In this document: positions 7,686-14,792 of the stretch, piece after piece
Numbering within the stretch: position 1 is the stretch's first letter
Layout of the letters: every line of letters begins with the position of its first letter
Origin: CANKHA01 sp963731585
Lineage (GTDB): Bacteria > Pseudomonadota > Alphaproteobacteria > Rhizobiales > Xanthobacteraceae
DNA: 64,000 bases
NCBI GenBank assembly: GCA_963731585.1
Contig: CAVSWC010000003.1
Span: 62,001 to 126,000 of the forward strand
Direction: 5' to 3'
Notes under the pieces: generated by a model
The model's input: only the letters and a program-made list of their open reading frames with translations
The model's database searches: none
What the model was told of the DNA's origin: nothing
Made by a program: the position numbers and the translations under genes

Positions 7686-9074
7686 TCACACGGGTATCCG
7701 CACGGTCGCGCGCAAGCCGCCGAGCGGGCTGTTGCCGAGCGTGATGTCGCCGCCATGCGAGCGCGCGATGTCGCGGGCGATCGCGAGCCCAAGGCCGGTG
7801 CCGCCTTCATCCTGGTTGCGCGCGTGATCGAGCCGCAGGAATGGCTTGAACACTTCCTCGCGCATGCCGGGCGGGATGCCGGGACCGTCGTCGTCGACGG
7901 TCACGGTCAGCCAGCGATGATCGCGATGGCCGGTGATCGCAATCGACGAGGCGTAACGCGCTGCATTCGACACCAGATTGGCAAGGCAGCGTTTGAAGGC
8001 GGCCGGCCGGACGGTGATGACCGGCTCGCCATGGAACACGACGGTTGCCTTGTCGCCCTGCCGTTCGGCGTCAAGCTTCAGTTCCTGCAGGAACGCCGCC
8101 ATGTCGGTGGGTGCAGACGGCTCGGCGGAATCGCCGCGGGCGAAGGCGAGGTATGCCTCAAGCATCAGCGCCATCTCGTCGATGTCCTTCTTCATCGCGT
8201 CGACTTCGGGGCTATCGCCGAGCAAGGCCATCTCCAGCTTGAAGCGGGTCAGGATCGTGCGCAGGTCGTGCGACACGCCCGCCAGCATGGTGGTGCGCTG
8301 CTCCATGGTGCGCTCCACGCGCTGCTTCATTTCGACAAAGGCCTGCGCCGCGCGGCGCACCTCGCGCGCTCCGCGCGGGCGGAAATCCGGCACTTCCCGG
8401 CCCTTGCCGAAGCTTTCGGCGGCGTCGGCCAGCCGCAGGATCGGCTTGATCTGATTGCGCAGGAACAGGATGGCGACGGTCAGCAGCACCAGCGAGGTGC
8501 CGACCATCCAGAACAGGAAAATTTCCGAATTTGACGCATAAGCCGCGTTGCGGCGCGCGAAGACGCGCAACACGGTGTCGTCGAGCTGGACGCGGATTTC
8601 TACCAGTGACGAGCGGCCGACGGTGTCGATCCAGAACGGCTTGCCGATCTGCTTGCGCAGCTCTTCCGACAACGCCTGATCGAGCAGCGAGAAGAACGGC
8701 TTCGGCGCCGGTGGCGGCATCTCGGTGACGGGAAGAAAGTCGACCACGAGGTTCAGGTGCCCCTGCGCCACCCGGCGAATGCGCCGCTGCGCGTCCGCGG
8801 CGGGCAACAGCGGATAAAATTCGATCAGCGCTGAAATATCCTGCACCACGCTGGCCGAAAGCCGCTGGGTCACGGTGTTCCAGTGCCGCTCCATGAAGAC
8901 GAAGGCGACGACGGACTGCAGCAGCACCATGGGCGTGACGATGATCAGCAGCGTGCGGGCATAGAGCCCCTTCGGCATGAAGCCGTTGATCCATTTCCAG
9001 ATCTGCGCCCAGACGCCGCGCACGCGTTCGGCCGCCGAACGCAGACTGGCAAAGCCGATGTCGAGGCTGGTCAT
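7686..9074 (-). CDS. Sensor histidine kinase, EnvZ-like
   Basis: A 462-residue inner-membrane sensor kinase. Order: cytoplasmic N-terminus, first membrane segment (LLIIVTPMVLLQSVVAFVFM, about 43-62), periplasmic domain of about 130 residues, second membrane segment (IFLFWMVGTSLVLLTVAILFL, about 187-207), HAMP, H-box LAGVSHDLRTILTRFKLEM with the phosphoacceptor His near residue 276, then the N box (NLVSNAARYA), G1 DDDGPGIP and G2 GGTGLGLAIARDIARSHGG. The start overlaps the response-regulator stop as ATGA at 9071-9074, so the two are translationally coupled. The last 33 coding bases are duplicated at 7191-7223. The stimulus is unknown. Confidence 0.92.
   Translation of the reverse strand: MTSLDIGFASLRSAAERVRGVWAQIWKWINGFMPKGLYARTLLIIVTPMVLLQSVVAFVFMERHWNTVTQRLSASVVQDISALIEFYPLLPAADAQRRIRRVAQGHLNLVVDFLPVTEMPPPAPKPFFSLLDQALSEELRKQIGKPFWIDTVGRSSLVEIRVQLDDTVLRVFARRNAAYASNSEIFLFWMVGTSLVLLTVAILFLRNQIKPILRLADAAESFGKGREVPDFRPRGAREVRRAAQAFVEMKQRVERTMEQRTTMLAGVSHDLRTILTRFKLEMALLGDSPEVDAMKKDIDEMALMLEAYLAFARGDSAEPSAPTDMAAFLQELKLDAERQGDKATVVFHGEPVITVRPAAFKRCLANLVSNAARYASSIAITGHRDHRWLTVTVDDDGPGIPPGMREEVFKPFLRLDHARNQDEGGTGLGLAIARDIARSHGGDITLGNSPLGGLRATVRIPV
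7696..7728. repeat. Direct repeat, right copy, inside the kinase 3' end
   Basis: Identical to 7191-7223. Here it encodes the kinase C-terminus (GGLRATVRIPV region), so this is the ancestral copy. The two copies are in the same orientation, about 505 bases apart, with the GYD gene between them. Confidence 0.85.
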
Positions 9075-9781
9075 GGCGTGAGCACAAGTCGGTAGCCGAT
9101 GCCGCGCACGGTCTGCACGATCAGCGGATTGGCCGGGTCGCGCTCGATCTTGCGCCGCAGGCGATTGACCTGAACGTCGACCGCCCGCTCATTCAGCGAT
9201 CCGCCGTTGCCGGAAAGCGCCAGGCGCGGCACCGTTTCTCCCGGCGCCGCCGACAGGAGACGCAGCATATCGCGTTCCCGATCGGTCAGGCGGACGATCT
9301 CCTCGCCGCGCCGCAACTCGCCGCGGCCGATGTGGAAGACGAATTGCCCGAAGCGGACGGATTCGGCCGGCGGCGGCACGGCCGGCTTTGCGCGCTTGAG
9401 AATATTGGCGATGCGCAGCGACAGCTCGCGCGGCTCGAACGGCTTGGAAAGATAATCGTCCGCGCCGGTTTCCAGGCCTTCGATGCGGCTTTCCAATTCG
9501 TCGCGCGCGGTCAGCATCAAGATGGGGACCGGGGAGTTCTCGCGAATAGCGCGCGCCAGCTGGAAGCCGGTCTCCCCCGGCATCATCACATCCAGGATGA
9601 GAAGATCGAAGCTCAATCCATCGAGCTTGAGCCGCGCATCCGCCGCCGTTTCCGCAGTGGTGACGCGATAACCTTCTGCCGACAGGAAGCGCGAGAGAAG
9701 AACGCGGATGCGCCGGTCGTCGTCCACCACGAGCAGATGCGGCGCGTCGTCGGCAAGAGCGGAAGTGGTTGGCGAGTTCAT
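9071..9781 (-). CDS. petR: OmpR/PhoB-family response regulator, PetR-like
   Basis: A 236-residue two-domain response regulator. The receiver has the acidic pair VVDDD, the phosphoacceptor in LLILDVMMPGETGF (Asp near residue 64), LMLTAR and the YLSKPFEPREL Lys. The winged-helix output domain ends in the typical VQTVRGIGYRLV. It lies 12 bases downstream of a MarR-type gene and overlaps the kinase by four bases. A MarR/OmpR pair of this kind is known as petP-petR in Rhodobacter capsulatus, where it affects cytochrome bc1 and c2 expression. Applying that name here is inference from family and arrangement. Confidence 0.85.
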   Translation of the reverse strand: MNSPTTSALADDAPHLLVVDDDRRIRVLLSRFLSAEGYRVTTAETAADARLKLDGLSFDLLILDVMMPGETGFQLARAIRENSPVPILMLTARDELESRIEGLETGADDYLSKPFEPRELSLRIANILKRAKPAVPPPAESVRFGQFVFHIGRGELRRGEEIVRLTDRERDMLRLLSAAPGETVPRLALSGNGGSLNERAVDVQVNRLRRKIERDPANPLIVQTVRGIGYRLVLTP

Positions 9782-9793
9782 GGCGGCTCGCGG

Positions 9794-10333
9794 TTAAGGC
9801 GCGCTGTGATTGGCATGCCCGATCAGCCGCAGAATGTCGTCGCGGCCATCGGCTTCGAGCATGGCGACGAGAAACTGGCGGGCGGTCTCATGCGCTCCGG
9901 GCGGCAGGGTTCCGAGGGCGCGCAGAATGCGCTTGGTCTGCAGACCCGCGAGCTTCAACGCCAGGGCTTCGCCTTCCGGCGTGGCGTAAAGCAGCCGCTG
10001 GCGGCGGTCGCTCTCCCCCTCCTTCTGCACGATATAGCCCTCGTCGATGAGCTGCTTGAGCACGCGCCCCAGTGATTGCTTGGTGATCTTGAGGATATCG
10101 AGCAGATGGGCCACCTTGATGGCCGGATTGCGGTTGACGAAGTGCAGCACGCGATGGTGCGCACGGCCGAAGCCAAGCTTTTCCAGCACGTCATCAGGAT
10201 CAGCGACGAAATCCCGATAGGCGAAGAAAAGCAGCTCGATGAGGTCCCAGACCGGCTGTCCGACAGGCTCCGAAGCCGCGGTTTCGTCGGCGGGAGGCCG
10301 CTGGCGGGCAATGGAAGAATTTAGGTCAGCCAT
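9794..10333 (-). CDS. petP: MarR-family regulator, PetP-like
   Basis: A 179-residue winged-helix regulator. The core reads LGFGRAHHRVLHFVNRNPAIKVAHLLDILKITKQSLGRVLKQLIDEGYIVQKEGESDRRQRLLYATPEGEAL, the full MarR helix-turn-helix plus wing with the DxRxR motif. It is first in a three-gene minus-strand operon with the response regulator (12-base gap) and the kinase. The upstream region is shared with ilvE on the other strand. The petP name rests on the MarR-OmpR pairing and is less certain than the family assignment. Confidence 0.83.
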   Translation of the reverse strand: MADLNSSIARQRPPADETAASEPVGQPVWDLIELLFFAYRDFVADPDDVLEKLGFGRAHHRVLHFVNRNPAIKVAHLLDILKITKQSLGRVLKQLIDEGYIVQKEGESDRRQRLLYATPEGEALALKLAGLQTKRILRALGTLPPGAHETARQFLVAMLEADGRDDILRLIGHANHSAP

Positions 10334-10489
10334 ATTGACATATTTCGATCTGATTGTTACTCAATACTGCCGTTGAACGAAAGGATCGTGCCCAAGGGGC
10401 CATTTGTCGCCCTGCCGTTGCACAGGCTGGTAAAGCACGCTCTCATTGAGGAACATACCGGGTGTCAGCCCGCGAGGCAAAACCGGCCA

Positions 10490-10565
10490 CTAGTGCCCGA
10501 ATCCGAAAGTTCGCTCAACGTCGCGCGGCACTGCGGCAGCGAACTTCGGATTCCAAGGACACTAG
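10490..10565. repeat. Long palindromic element A (CTAGTG...CACTAG)
   Basis: Ends are CTAGTG (10490-10495) and CACTAG (10560-10565). Inside, GAATCCGAAAGTTCGCT and AGCGAACTTCGGATTC form a near-perfect stem of about 16 pairs around a loop rich in CG dinucleotides. A second element with the same outer CTAGTG/CACTAG ends follows 13 bases later. Together they fill most of the petP-ilvE intergenic region. Confidence 0.85.
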
Positions 10566-10578
10566 CAAACTTAAGGTT

Positions 10579-10655
10579 CTAGTGTCGTTTGGTTCAGATA
10601 TTCGCTTGCAGGACTCGCGGCGAAAATGAAGCGAATTTCTGAACCCCGACACTAG
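10579..10655. repeat. Long palindromic element B (CTAGTGTCG...CGACACTAG)
   Basis: Outer arms CTAGTGTCG (10579-10587) and CGACACTAG (10647-10655) are perfect. The inner pairs TTCAGA/TCTGAA and ATTCGCTT/AAGCGAAT continue the stem. The internal sequence differs from element A, but the ends are shared, suggesting one family of mobile hairpins. It ends 23 bases before the ilvE start, just ahead of its ribosome-binding site GGAGGG. Confidence 0.85.
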
Positions 10656-10677
10656 TTACGGAGGGAGAAAGAAAGCC

Positions 10678-11577
10678 ATGGCTGCACCCGCTGCACCCTT
10701 TGACCAGCGCGAAGGCGTCATCTGGTACGACGGGAAGCTCGTGCCCTGGTCCGACGCCACGCTGCACGTGCTCTCCCACGGCCTGCATTATGCCAGCGCC
10801 GTATTCGAGGGCGAGCGCGCTTATGGCGGCGAGATTTTCAAGATTACCGAGCATTCCGAGCGGCTACGCTATTCCGCGCAGATGCTCGACTTCGAGATCC
10901 CCTATTCCGCCGCCGAGATCGACGCCGCCAAGCGGCTGGTGCTGGAGACCAACGGGCAGAAGGACGCTTATCTGCGTCCGATCGCTTGGCGGGGCTCGGA
11001 GATGATGGGCGTCTCGGCGCAGAACAACACCATCCATCTCGCCATCGCGAGCTGGGAATGGCCGAGCTATTTCGATCCGGCGCAGCGGCTGAAAGGCATC
11101 CGGCTCGATTTGGCGGAATACCGCCGCCCGGATCCGAAAACCGCGCCGGCCGGTTCCAAGGCCGCCGGGCTCTACATGATCTGCACCGTGTCCAAGCACA
11201 AGGCGGAGCGCAAAGGTTATGCCGATGCCTTGATGCTGGATTGGCAGGGCCGCGTCGCGGAATGCACCGGCGCCAACATCTTCTTTATCACCGACGGCAA
11301 GATTCACACCCCGACGCCGGATTGCTTCCTTGACGGCATCACGCGCCGCACCGTGATCGGGCTGGCGAAGAAGCGCGGCATCCAGGTGATCGAACGCCGC
11401 ATCGCGCCGGAGGAGATGTCGAATTTCAGCGAATGCTTCATCACCGGCAGCGCCGCCGAGGTAACGGCGGTGGGCGAGATCGCGCAGTGGAAATTCACGC
11501 CGGGCGCCATCACGCAACAATTAATGGAAGACTATAGCGCCGAAGTGCAGCCCAAGGGCAAAGCCGCCGCGGCGTAA
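10678..11577 (+). CDS. ilvE: Branched-chain amino acid aminotransferase
   Basis: A class IV PLP aminotransferase of 299 residues that makes or degrades Val, Leu and Ile. Motifs are the N-terminal WYDGKLVPWSDATLHVLSHGLHYASAVFEGERAY, the PLP Lys in AGSKAAGLYMICTVSKHKAERKGYADALMLD, CTGANIFFI and LDGITRRTVIGLAKKRGI. Length and motifs match bacterial IlvE closely. ATG 10678 follows GGAGGGAGAAAG. Two long palindromes sit directly upstream. If the NRPS does use Val, this enzyme is a nearby source, but its position is also normal core-genome synteny, so no special link is claimed. Confidence 0.93.
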   Translation: MAAPAAPFDQREGVIWYDGKLVPWSDATLHVLSHGLHYASAVFEGERAYGGEIFKITEHSERLRYSAQMLDFEIPYSAAEIDAAKRLVLETNGQKDAYLRPIAWRGSEMMGVSAQNNTIHLAIASWEWPSYFDPAQRLKGIRLDLAEYRRPDPKTAPAGSKAAGLYMICTVSKHKAERKGYADALMLDWQGRVAECTGANIFFITDGKIHTPTPDCFLDGITRRTVIGLAKKRGIQVIERRIAPEEMSNFSECFITGSAAEVTAVGEIAQWKFTPGAITQQLMEDYSAEVQPKGKAAAA

Positions 11578-11702
11578 GCAGCCAAGCACATCATTTATCC
11601 AAATGATGAGAAGCGCGGCGCGCGCGGAAGAAAAATAAATGAACGCAGTCACCAACAAGGCTGAATGGCGGCAAAAATTTTAATCAACGGCCTGTCGCGC
11701 GA

Positions 11703-12479
11703 TTGACGAAGGCAGCCAAGGCCGTAGGAGAGCGTGTTTTGTCCGGCGCAGTCAAATGGAGGTATTCACCAACTCCTCCTCAATTGCGGCCTGATGAAAT
11801 ACACGTCTGGCTGAATCCTCTGGTCATTAACGCCTCGACCCAATCTCGGCTGCACTCGTATTTGAGCGCCGACGAGAAACAGCGAGCAGCGCGTTTTCAC
11901 TTCGAACGCGATCGAATTCGTTTCATTGCCGCACGTGGTACCTTGCGCACGCTGCTGGGCCAGTATCTGCGCAGGCAACCAGGAGAATTGCATTTAAGCC
12001 TTGGGCAACAGGGAAAGCCGGCTCTTGCGCCCGAGTCAGCCGGAAGATCATTGAGTTTTAACCTATCTCATTCGGAAGATTTGGCGGTTTTTGCCTTCGG
12101 CTGGAATCGAAACATCGGGGTGGACGTCGAGAGAATTCGTCCCGGTGTCGGGCACGAAGATATTGCGCGCTACCATTTCTCCGCTGGAGAAGTACGATCG
12201 CTCGCCAGCCTCCCTCCGGAGAACCGAGTCGAGGGCTTCTTCTTTTGCTGGACCCGCAAAGAGGCCTACATCAAAGCAAGCGGTCGCGGACTTCAAATTC
12301 CGCTTGATAGCTTCGATGTGAATTTGGAACCAGGCACCCCTGCGTGCTTTCTTCGGGGGGTCGACCCCTCGTGGCGCATTGTTGGCTTTGAAGCGGATCA
12401 GCAATATCCGGCTGCGCTCGTGTACGATGGGCTACCGGCCGATCTTCGTTTCTTAACCTTGCACCCCGAACACGCTTGA
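11703..12479 (+). CDS. 4'-phosphopantetheinyl transferase, Sfp type
   Basis: Transfers the phosphopantetheine arm of CoA onto the conserved Ser of carrier domains. The 258-residue protein has the three Sfp-type motifs: LSFNLSHSEDLAVFAF near residue 118, IGVDVERIRPG near residue 138, and FFFCWTRKEAYIKASGRGL near residue 180. No ATG fits. TTG 11703 gives the longest form, while TTG 11739 is preceded by AGGAG at an 8-base spacing and may be the true start. Base composition drops relative to the upstream core genes, marking the start of the accessory region. As the only such gene seen here, it is the natural partner of the NRPS/PKS carriers to its right. Confidence 0.92.
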   Translation: MTKAAKAVGERVLSGAVKWRYSPTPPQLRPDEIHVWLNPLVINASTQSRLHSYLSADEKQRAARFHFERDRIRFIAARGTLRTLLGQYLRRQPGELHLSLGQQGKPALAPESAGRSLSFNLSHSEDLAVFAFGWNRNIGVDVERIRPGVGHEDIARYHFSAGEVRSLASLPPENRVEGFFFCWTRKEAYIKASGRGLQIPLDSFDVNLEPGTPACFLRGVDPSWRIVGFEADQQYPAALVYDGLPADLRFLTLHPEHA

Positions 12480-12904
12480 ATAGGTCGGGTTGCGGTGCAT
12501 CGAGCCCTGATACCATTCCCCCATCACACGATATTTTCGACTGGGTGGCCTTGAAGCACGCTGGATCACAGCGCGGCACGGATTCCGGAGCGAGAGGGGA
12601 CAGCAGGTCCACAGCAGAGCCGCCGCGCGGATGGGATTGGTGCAGGGATGAACCTTCGGCCGAAGTGCCCGAAGTACCTCGTCGGATCCCTGCCCCCAAG
12701 TTGGCAGACCGTGCGCGAGGAACGGCGTGATTGAACCTCACCTTCTTGCGGCGACTGCCCGGGACGAGCACCCACTTGCCGCCTTGGGGCAACGATCTAC
12801 CGTTGGTTTGTGAGCACCAATCACCTACATGCTCGATCGCCAACGAATGGCCGCAAATTGAGTCCCACGGGCGCGATGATCGATGGCTCAGCGCGCTAAG
12901 GCTA
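12480..12904. other. Intergenic stretch with no recognised gene
   Basis: About 425 bases between the phosphopantetheinyl transferase and the convergent beta-helix gene. Short frames exist on both strands, including one of up to 190 codons on the minus strand that mostly overlaps the transferase gene. None shows a recognisable motif or a credible start, and I take them as chance. Confidence 0.5.
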
Positions 12905-13933
12905 CTACCTGTTGGTCTGGATAAACGTCAGCTGCCGTCGATCGTCGGGTAGCAGCCACGCCCTGGGCGAGACTGAGCAGACTCCCATGAGTACCGTCCG
13001 CGTCGGGCTAACGATTTTTATGCCAGCCCCTGAGAAGCCCTGCGAGCCGGAGACACCGACACCGGCCACAAGGACATCTTGCGGTTGAAGCAGGTTAAGG
13101 CCATGGAGCATCGGGACGCCCCCGGTGATTGCACAGGCGGAAATCTTCCCTAACGCACCGGCTCCAACCTGAATACTGGTCTGGTTTGCTTCCATTGATA
13201 GGCCGGAAATATCAAAACCGGAGGTTTGAAACACCGCATCGTTTGTGTCGTAGCCGACCTTGATCGCGATCGTGTTGACCTCGTAGCGCCCACCGTGAAC
13301 GGTCAAGCCGAGGTTGTGGTGCCGGATGCCTTGGGTGCAGTGGTTGATGTCGCAGTTCAGCACCGCCGTGGCATTGCCAGCCATGATACCGACTTTGCTG
13401 CCGACGATGGCGCAGGTGTCGACGGTGATGGATTGTGAATTGAAGGTTTCGATGGCGGTCCCGGCAATCCCGAACTGACAGTTCACAACCTTGGCGGATA
13501 TGCACGAGTGGAACATCACCCCCTTGCCCGCGGGGTGCTGGTTTTCGAAGCGCAGGTTTTCGATCACATGAACGCCACCTGTCGGATTGCTGGCGCTGCG
13601 CTTGAGCAGCGCGTCGGGAATGTCGCCTTTGATAAACGCGCCGGGCTCGCCGAGGAAGCCGATATGGATTGGGTTAGTGTCGAATGTTATCGGCCGGGTG
13701 ATTTTATAGGTACCCACCGGAAAAAAGAGCGTCCCACGATTGGCCGCAGCGGTCCAATTTACCGCCCGCTGAAGCGCATTGGTGTCGTCGGTAATTCCAT
13801 TCCCTTTAGCGCCGAGCATCATGACATTCATGATGTGTCTGCCCTCCACGGCATCCGCTTTGGAGGGCGGCATCGCTAACGCCAATGCACCAGCTCCCAA
13901 CAACGTCCTGCGGGCGATGATATTTTGTGTCAT
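12905..13933 (-). CDS. Tat-exported right-handed beta-helix (pectate-lyase-like) protein, paralogue 1
   Basis: A 342-residue protein. The N-terminus (ARRTLLGAGALALAMPPSKADA) is a twin-arginine signal. The body begins like the pectate lyase 3/GH28-type beta-helix family (VMMLGAKGNGITDDTNALQRAVNW, GTLFFPVGTYKITRPITF) and continues as short imperfect helical rungs (NCQFGIAGTAIETF, IVGSKVGIMAGNATAVLN). No catalytic residues can be assigned. It is clearly paralogous to the protein at 42632-43951, sharing FLGEPGAFI, DALLKR, GGVHVIENLR and ISGLSME blocks, but stops about 60 residues earlier in that alignment. Probably acts on or binds a surface polysaccharide; this is inference. Confidence 0.8.
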   Translation of the reverse strand: MTQNIIARRTLLGAGALALAMPPSKADAVEGRHIMNVMMLGAKGNGITDDTNALQRAVNWTAAANRGTLFFPVGTYKITRPITFDTNPIHIGFLGEPGAFIKGDIPDALLKRSASNPTGGVHVIENLRFENQHPAGKGVMFHSCISAKVVNCQFGIAGTAIETFNSQSITVDTCAIVGSKVGIMAGNATAVLNCDINHCTQGIRHHNLGLTVHGGRYEVNTIAIKVGYDTNDAVFQTSGFDISGLSMEANQTSIQVGAGALGKISACAITGGVPMLHGLNLLQPQDVLVAGVGVSGSQGFSGAGIKIVSPTRTVLMGVCSVSPRAWLLPDDRRQLTFIQTNR

Positions 13934-14792
13934 AAAATCACGACCTTTCTTTAGTGGCCTTCAGCGCAGAGCTTCGCCGAGGCCGGAGACCTTTGTTTAG
14001 TCAAACGGGCCTTCATGAAGTCAGGTACGAGTAAACGCGTGCCTCAGATCGCGAACGATGTCGAACGTCACTCGCGCAGTCACGCGCAAGAAACCTGCGA
14101 GCCATCACAAGCGTCTGCAGTGCGAGTTAGATCACGGATTGCGCGCCCCCTCCCAATTCCCCCTCTATGAGCGCAAGAGCATTTAGCGCATGAAAATTGG
14201 CGATGATGTGGCGGTGGCCGCTGTCGAGCTGCCTTACTTACGGCTTCATTTGATGCGGACGGCGCGCTCGCCGAAGGCTTAAAAAAAGCTGACAGATCAG
14301 GTCTCTGGGATGCAGCACGCCGCGTTTGAGCCGCAAGCTCGCGCATAAATACGCTGCCCTAAATGCCTGCTGAACCGATCCCGGAAGGACACTCGTTCCG
14401 CAAAGTTGTCGTCAATTGGCATCGACCAGTCAGAGGTCTCGACCAGTCAGAGGCTCGACCAGTTAGAGGCGTCGACCTGAGCCGGCCGCGGCAGGCAGCT
14501 TGCCGCCATTCATCGCCATATTCTTCCCCTTCGGCGCAGTCTTAGAGCGCTCCAATAGGCCTCGACCGCAGCCCGCCTTCGTACCGGGGTGAGCTGAGTT
14601 CAATCCAACTCGCCGTAGATTCGCGCTTGTAAAGACTTGCAGTGATCTCACGCGCGGGAAGCGTTCTTCTTTGCGTGCATTTTAGCAAATACGCGCGAGT
14701 TTTTTTTAACGGGCTGCAATTCGTGACCTGCATGATCGTACCACGCCCGCCTTGTAGTGGCGATCATCAACTACGGTCACGGATTTTCGGCC
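13934..14792. other. Intergenic region between divergent beta-helix and M23-like genes
   Basis: About 860 bases. No gene is recognised. It contains a small tandem repeat at 14422-14469 and a run of eight T residues near 14700. As the genes on either side diverge, both promoters should lie here, but no sigma-70 motif stood out. Confidence 0.5.
14422..14469. repeat. Three tandem copies of TCGACCAGTYAGAGG
   Basis: Copies at 14422-14436, 14439-14453 and 14455-14469. The first two are identical and the third has one T for C. Spacings are 17 and 16 bases. A fourth partial unit (GTCGACC) follows. Too few and too short for CRISPR; could be a regulatory iteron or replication slippage. Confidence 0.8.

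Noticed and set aside
8212..9087. A long minus-strand frame overlapping the histidine kinase
   Set aside because: The kinase frame has all expected motifs; this one is His/Arg/Gly-rich shadow text in another frame.
12271..12843. A 190-codon minus-strand frame after the phosphopantetheinyl transferase
   Set aside because: Partly antisense to the transferase, no recognisable domain or start. I considered a transposase remnant but found no catalytic motif.
14422..14469. CRISPR array
   Set aside because: Only three units, with spacers of one to two bases and no cas genes in the window.
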